NCBI GenBank assembly: GCA_034436375.1
Contig: DAOTVS010000112.1
Span: forward strand, 1 to 17,778
Reading direction: 5' to 3'
Length of the DNA: 17,778 bases
Source of the DNA: DAOTVS01 sp034436375
Lineage (GTDB): Bacteria; Chloroflexota; Anaerolineae; SpSt-313
Shown piece by piece: positions 14,251-17,778 of the stretch (its first letter is position 1; the number at the start of each line of letters is the position of its first letter). The notes under the pieces were generated by a model. That model was not told the origin of the DNA, did not search any database, and worked only from the letters and a program-made list of their open reading frames with translations. The position numbers were made by a program, and so were the translations under genes.

Positions 14251-15837
14251 ATGAACGGTGCCCTCATCATTCCCGCTGACTTGGCCGCTCAACGAGGACT
14301 GCAAGCCGCGAGCCCGGTTATCACTGTAGCTACCTATTTGCTGACTGCTCTTCTCGCTTTTGGGGTCGGTTATCTGTTGCGTGAGTATCTGAGCAGGACG
14401 TTCCTTAAGGGCGTACAGGAAGAAGCCGAGCGCATCCTTAATGAAGCAAAGACCAAGTATCGGGAGCAGGAACTCGAAGCCAAAGATCTGGCCCTCCGTC
14501 TGCGTGAAGAGGCAGAGGCAGATACCAAGAGACGACGTGCAGAATTGCGCGTGCAGGAGCAGAGACTACAGCAACGACGCGAAAGCCTGGATCGCCGCAT
14601 GGATGCGCAGGAGGCGCGCGAGCGGGAGATCCTGAACAAAGAGAAAGCGATTGAGCAAAAGCTGCTCGAGGTCCAGGAATTGCATGCTCAAGCTGCGCTC
14701 GAACTGGAGCGAGTGGCTGCGATGAACCGCGAGGAGGCACGCGTCTTGCTCTTGAAGAGCACTGAGCAAGAGGCGCGGCAAGACATGGCCCGGGTCATCC
14801 GCCAGGTTGAGGCGGAGGCCGAAGAGGAAGCCGAGCGCAAGGCACGCGAGATCATCACTCTGGCCATCCAGCGCTTTGCCTCTGATCAGGTGGCCGAAGT
14901 CACGGTGTCATCGGTGCCGCTGCCCAATGACGAGATGAAAGGTCGCATCATTGGCCGCGGCGGACGCAATATCCGGGCTATCGAGAACGTAACGGGCGTT
15001 GACCTGGTGGTCGACGACACCCCAGAGGCGATCATCCTCTCATCTTTCGATCCGGTGCGGAGGGAGATTGCCCGGGTGGCCATTACCAAACTGATCGTCG
15101 ATGGGCGCATTCACCCGGCGCGCATCGAAAAGGTCGTCAAGAAGGCGCAGCAAGAAGTCGAAAATACCATCCGTGAAGAAGGTGAGCGCGCCGCCTATGA
15201 GACCGGGGTGCACGGGCTGCACCCCGAGCTGATCCGGCTGCTGGGTCGGCTTCAGTTTCGCACCAGTTATGGCCAGAATGTGCTGATGCACTCCATCGAA
15301 ACGGCCCGGCTAGCCGAGATGATGGCGGCTGAGATTGGCGCGGATACTGAGTTTGCCAAAGAGGCCGGATTGTTGCACGACCTCGGCAAGGCGATTGACC
15401 ATGAGGTGGAAGGGCCACATGCCTTGATCGGCGCCGAAAGCGCCAAGCGCCTCGGCAAGCCTGCGCGTATCGTCAATGCTATTGCGGCCCATCATGGCGA
15501 GGAGGAGCCTCAAACGATTGAGGCCATCCTGGTGCAAGCAGCCGATGCCATTTCGGGGGCGCGGCCGGGCGCTCGCCGTGAGTCGCTCGAGAACTATGTG
15601 AAGAGAATCAAGGCTTTGGAGAACATTGCCGACTCCTTTGAGGGAGTCGAAAAGTCTTACGCCATCCAGGCTGGCCGAGAGATACGAATTATCGTCAAGC
15701 CGGAGGCCATCGATGACCTGGCCGCTGTGCGCCTGTCACGCGACATTGCCAAGCGCATCGAGGAGAGCCTGGAATACCCAGGTCAGATCCGGGTGACTGT
15801 CATCCGCGAGCTGCGCGCAGTCGAATATGCCAAGTAG
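14251..15837 (+). CDS. rny: Ribonuclease Y
   Basis: The 528-residue product is the membrane-anchored endoribonuclease that initiates mRNA decay. I chose the ATG at 14251 because AAAGGA lies 6 nt upstream; a longer frame from 14158 overlaps recX and would displace the N-terminal anchor. Domains in order: transmembrane segment ~20-43, long charged coiled coil ~45-210, KH domain with GRIIGRGGRNIR starting at 231, and HD domain with H347 and the HD pair H376-D377 (LLHDLGKA), plus AAHHGEEE further on. Length is typical. It follows recX and precedes spoVS, as in a rearranged form of the Bacillus recA-rny-ymdB-spoVS order; the ymdB phosphodiesterase gene is absent here. A RicT homologue, a known RNase Y partner in Bacillus, lies about 1.5 kb away. 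Confidence 0.98.
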   Translation: MNGALIIPADLAAQRGLQAASPVITVATYLLTALLAFGVGYLLREYLSRTFLKGVQEEAERILNEAKTKYREQELEAKDLALRLREEAEADTKRRRAELRVQEQRLQQRRESLDRRMDAQEAREREILNKEKAIEQKLLEVQELHAQAALELERVAAMNREEARVLLLKSTEQEARQDMARVIRQVEAEAEEEAERKAREIITLAIQRFASDQVAEVTVSSVPLPNDEMKGRIIGRGGRNIRAIENVTGVDLVVDDTPEAIILSSFDPVRREIARVAITKLIVDGRIHPARIEKVVKKAQQEVENTIREEGERAAYETGVHGLHPELIRLLGRLQFRTSYGQNVLMHSIETARLAEMMAAEIGADTEFAKEAGLLHDLGKAIDHEVEGPHALIGAESAKRLGKPARIVNAIAAHHGEEEPQTIEAILVQAADAISGARPGARRESLENYVKRIKALENIADSFEGVEKSYAIQAGREIRIIVKPEAIDDLAAVRLSRDIAKRIEESLEYPGQIRVTVIRELRAVEYAK

Positions 15838-15946
15838 CACGGTGAGTGGATGGTTGTCAAGTCGCCGATTGTCGAGGATCAACGTTCATCCAACTATCGT
15901 TTTCCAACCCGTTCTTGTCGTCCCTAGACATCACAGCAGCAGCCCT

Positions 15947-15962
15947 TCCGGAGGGATCCGGA
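15947..15962 (+). promoter_or_regulatory. GNRA-loop hairpin just before the spoVS ribosome-binding site
   Basis: TCCGGA-GGGA-TCCGGA forms a 6-bp stem with a GGGA (GNRA-type) loop, ending 6 nt before the AGGAGG at 15969-15974. Since TCCGGA is self-complementary the element could also be a short direct repeat. It may stabilise the 5' end of a processed spoVS-PHP mRNA. The rest of the 144-bp rny-spoVS gap shows no convincing promoter. Confidence 0.35.
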
Positions 15963-15981
15963 TGGCGCAGGAGGCAGCTAC

Positions 15982-16242
15982 ATGGAGATCCTCAAGGTAT
16001 CGGCCAGATCCAGGTCGACCGCAGTGGCGGGTGCGATCGCCGGGGTGATCCGGGAAAGCGGTCGCGCAGAGGTACAAGCGATCGGGGCGGGGGCCGTGAA
16101 TCAGGCGATCAAAGCCGTCGCGATTGCCCGCGGGTACCTTGCCCTGGATGGCATCGATGTAATCTGCATACCGGCGTTCACAGAAGTGAATATCAGTGAG
16201 CAGGAACGCACGGCGGTCAAGCTTATCGTCGAGCCGAGATGA
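15982..16242 (+). CDS. spoVS: Stage V sporulation protein S family (SpoVS, Alba-like)
   Basis: The 86-residue product has the length and sequence of SpoVS: it starts MEILKVSARSRSTAVAGAIA and contains AIGAGAVNQAIKAVAIARGY and DVICIPAFTEV. SpoVS is a small Alba-like protein that affects septation and spore coat formation in Bacillus, but it is also found in lineages that do not sporulate, where its role is less clear; nucleic acid binding is suspected. The ATG at 15982 follows a perfect AGGAGG 7 nt upstream, one of the best ribosome-binding sites in the window. Its TGA overlaps the start of the PHP gene as ATGA, so the two are probably translationally coupled. No other sporulation gene is visible here. 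Confidence 0.95.
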   Translation: MEILKVSARSRSTAVAGAIAGVIRESGRAEVQAIGAGAVNQAIKAVAIARGYLALDGIDVICIPAFTEVNISEQERTAVKLIVEPR

Positions 16243-17072
16243 ACCCGCGGGCTGACCTGCACGTTCATAGCACAGCTTCTGACGGCCAATGCACGCCTGA
16301 GGAGCTCGTGGCGATGGCGCGGACGCTTGGACTCTGCGCCATCGCCATCACCGATCACGAGACGACCCTGGGCGCCTGGCCGGCTATACGGGCCGCAACA
16401 GGGACAGGGGTGGTCGTCGTGCCCGGAGTCGAGATCAGCACAGAGAGCTCCCAGGGCGAGATTCACATCCTGGGTTACTTTGTGGAGCCGAACGGCCAGG
16501 GCATGGAAGAGCGGCTGGCAGAGCTGCGCGACGCCCGGGTGGGGCGTGCACGCCGTATGCTCGCCAAGTTGGCCGCTTTGGGCATGCCGCTCTCGTGGGA
16601 GCGTGTGCGCGAGCTCGCGGCTGGAGACTCTATCGGCCGCCCACATATCGCGCGCGCCATGGTCGAGCGGGGTTATGTCTCCTCCATCGAGGAGGCCTTT
16701 GCCCTCTACATCGGCTCGCAGGGGCCGGCCTATGTTGACCGGCTGCGTGTGCCGCCAACTGATGCCATCTCACTCATCCGGGGCGCCCACGGTGTGCCGG
16801 TGTTTGCCCACCCGTTGCAGGCCACGGCTATCTTGCCGTCTCTGGTCGACGCTGGCCTGCAGGGGCTGGAGGTTTACTATCCCGGCTATTCCCCCGAGGA
16901 AGTGCACTTCCTGGAGGATCTGGCCGACCGTTACGGCCTGGTGCGCACAGGCGGCAGCGACTATCACGGTCCTCGCATCGCCGGCGGCACGCTGGGCGAG
17001 GCGACAGCGCCCTATGCCGCTGTCGCCGAGCTTCGCGCTCGCAAGTCAGCCGATGGGAAGGACCGCGAGTAG
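16239..17072 (+). CDS. PHP-domain phosphoesterase, RNase AM / YciV (TrpH) family
   Basis: The 277-residue product has the metal-binding motifs of the PHP family: DLHVHSTASDG (H8, H10, D15), ITDHE (D39, H40), PGVEIST (E65), H76, a later FAHP, and GGSDYHG. The inserted segment with SIGRPHIARAMVERG is typical of the YciV/TrpH subgroup. E. coli members hydrolyse 3',5'-nucleotide bisphosphates and act as a 5'-3' exonuclease on short RNA (RNase AM); that activity is inferred here. It overlaps spoVS by 4 bp (ATGA), has no separate ribosome-binding site of note, and is followed 5 bp after its stop by a strong terminator, so it ends the rny-spoVS-PHP unit. An RNA-decay role would suit its position behind RNase Y. 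Confidence 0.9.
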   Translation: MNPRADLHVHSTASDGQCTPEELVAMARTLGLCAIAITDHETTLGAWPAIRAATGTGVVVVPGVEISTESSQGEIHILGYFVEPNGQGMEERLAELRDARVGRARRMLAKLAALGMPLSWERVRELAAGDSIGRPHIARAMVERGYVSSIEEAFALYIGSQGPAYVDRLRVPPTDAISLIRGAHGVPVFAHPLQATAILPSLVDAGLQGLEVYYPGYSPEEVHFLEDLADRYGLVRTGGSDYHGPRIAGGTLGEATAPYAAVAELRARKSADGKDRE

Positions 17073-17076
17073 AAAC

Positions 17077-17120
17077 AGTCAGAGGGCGGAGAACCTTGGT
17101 TACTCTGCCCTCTGACTTGT
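17077..17120 (+). terminator. Strong terminator after the PHP gene
   Basis: A 15-bp stem (AGTCAGAGGGCGGAG, 17077-17091, with CTCTGCCCTCTGACT, 17103-17117, one G-T pair) starts 5 nt after the stop. The loop region AACCTTGGTT can pair further. The tail TGTCTCGTTTGTG is only moderately T-rich. Confidence 0.75.
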
Positions 17121-17210
17121 CTCGTTTGTGTTGCCTGCACCGGACCTGGAACGGGGCCTGTGTGTATGCCTCATGGAGAAGCGTTCCCCATCCTGAAGCC
17201 ACTGCTGGCT

Positions 17211-17283
17211 TTTCACAGAAATCCGCACGCCCTCGCCGCGCGCGCCCCGTCAGGCCGCTAAATGCGCGCGGTTTCCTGTGAAA
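17211..17283. terminator. Long imperfect inverted repeat downstream of the RicT-like gene
   Basis: TTTCACAGAAATCCGC (17211-17226) pairs with GCGGTTTCCTGTGAAA (17268-17283) with two mismatches across a GC-rich 41-nt interior that can fold further. It lies 9 bp beyond the minus-strand stop, and is probably a terminator or 3' structure of that gene, opposite the PHP terminator. Confidence 0.5.
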
Positions 17284-17292
17284 TAGCACTCG

Positions 17293-17778
17293 CTACGCCT
17301 CGTCGATATCATCCTCGGCGCACTCGTCACGCCTGGGCAGGCTTTCCAGTGCCTCAGCCTGGCTGGTGCGCCTGACCTCATCGGCCGGCACCTCGATGAT
17401 CGCCTCGCTCTCGAGCTGCACGTTGACGCTCTCTTTCAGCGCGTTCACGCTCACAACCTTGCCGACGCCCTCGGGCGTCAGCAGCAGCTCGCCCACCTTG
17501 GGCAGCCGCGCCCTGGTTTCGACGTAGTACTCGTCCTCGAAACCCAGGCAACACAGCAGGCGCCCACAGACCCCCGAAATCTCCATCGGGCTGAGCGGCA
17601 GCCCTTGATGCTTGGCCATCTTGATCGAAACCGGGTTAAACTCGGTCAGCCAGCTTTGGCAGCAGAGTGTACGCCCGCAAGAGCCCACCCCACCGATCAG
17701 CTTGCACTCGTCGCGCACGCCGATCTGGCGCAGCTCGATGCGAGCCTGGAAGGCTTTGGCCAAGTCACGCACCAGTTC
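17293..17778 (-). CDS. ricT: PSP1-domain protein, RicT/YaaT homologue (5' partial)
   Basis: The frame runs off the right edge (codons before the GTG at 17772 are open: Glu-Leu), so the N-terminal part is missing. The visible ~162 residues are the C-terminal half of a PSP1 (YaaT) protein: IELRQIGVRDECKLIGGVG, the CGRTLCC and CGRLLCC cysteine clusters, and FNPVSIKMAKHQGLPLSP. In Bacillus, RicT joins RicA and RicF in an Fe-S cluster complex that binds RNase Y and directs specific mRNA maturation, and also influences sporulation and competence; these cysteines ligate clusters there. The C-terminal tail after ~120 is less conserved and acidic. In many genomes it lies beside holB, which may sit beyond the edge. 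It is convergent with the rny-spoVS-PHP unit, an apt neighbourhood for an RNase Y partner. Confidence 0.92.
   Translation of the reverse strand, partial: ELVRDLAKAFQARIELRQIGVRDECKLIGGVGSCGRTLCCQSWLTEFNPVSIKMAKHQGLPLSPMEISGVCGRLLCCLGFEDEYYVETRARLPKVGELLLTPEGVGKVVSVNALKESVNVQLESEAIIEVPADEVRRTSQAEALESLPRRDECAEDDIDEA

Noticed and set aside
15854..15882. TTGTCA-17-GATCAA as a spoVS promoter
   Set aside because: The -10 matches only three of six consensus bases; cotranscription with rny or processing is equally likely.

Overview
This is a GC-rich bacterial window that looks like Chloroflexota (an Anaerolineae/Chloroflexia-like genome). The main clues are a recA / recX / rny / spoVS cluster, a compact FemX-like transferase, a large secreted repeat protein ending in a Thr-Pro linker plus a short 'LPLV' tail, a hybrid kinase with a TTGCGG-17-TATAAT promoter, and a divergent methylase-like protein next to recA. 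Lineage is inferred from family recall, not from a search. I see no rRNA, tRNA, CRISPR array, transposase or prophage genes.

Region 1 (1-3359) is a tail-to-tail signalling pair. A plus-strand regulator, cut by the left edge, has an N-terminal HTH, a degenerate HATPase-like middle and a C-terminal receiver. A minus-strand membrane hybrid histidine kinase faces it, and their 3' ends overlap by 68 bp. Region 2 (3360-7955) holds a 1342-residue secreted protein: signal peptide, VWA-like domain, about five 82-residue PKD-like repeats, an SdrD-B-like domain, a Thr-Pro linker and a short C-terminal tail. It is followed by a perfect 29-bp palindrome.

Region 3 (8004-11950) has a FemAB-family aminoacyltransferase-like gene on the minus strand, divergent from a YghZ-type aldo-keto reductase. 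Next comes a minus-strand, zinc-ribbon, DNA-methylase-like protein whose catalytic motif seems lost.

Region 4 (12079-17072) is a conserved housekeeping run on the plus strand: recA, a probable terminator, then recX, rny (RNase Y), spoVS and a PHP-domain phosphoesterase. spoVS and the PHP gene overlap by ATGA, and the run ends at a strong hairpin. A minus-strand PSP1/RicT (YaaT) gene, cut by the right edge, faces it. In Bacillus, RicT is part of the complex that steers RNase Y, so the right end can be read as a recombination plus RNA-processing island.

The most interesting leads are the degenerate methylase divergent from recA, the structured recA-recX intergenic region with an operator-like dyad over the recX promoter, the two signalling proteins with complementary degenerate receiver/ATPase parts, the possible cell-surface sorting tail, and the RNase Y / RicT / PHP neighbourhood.
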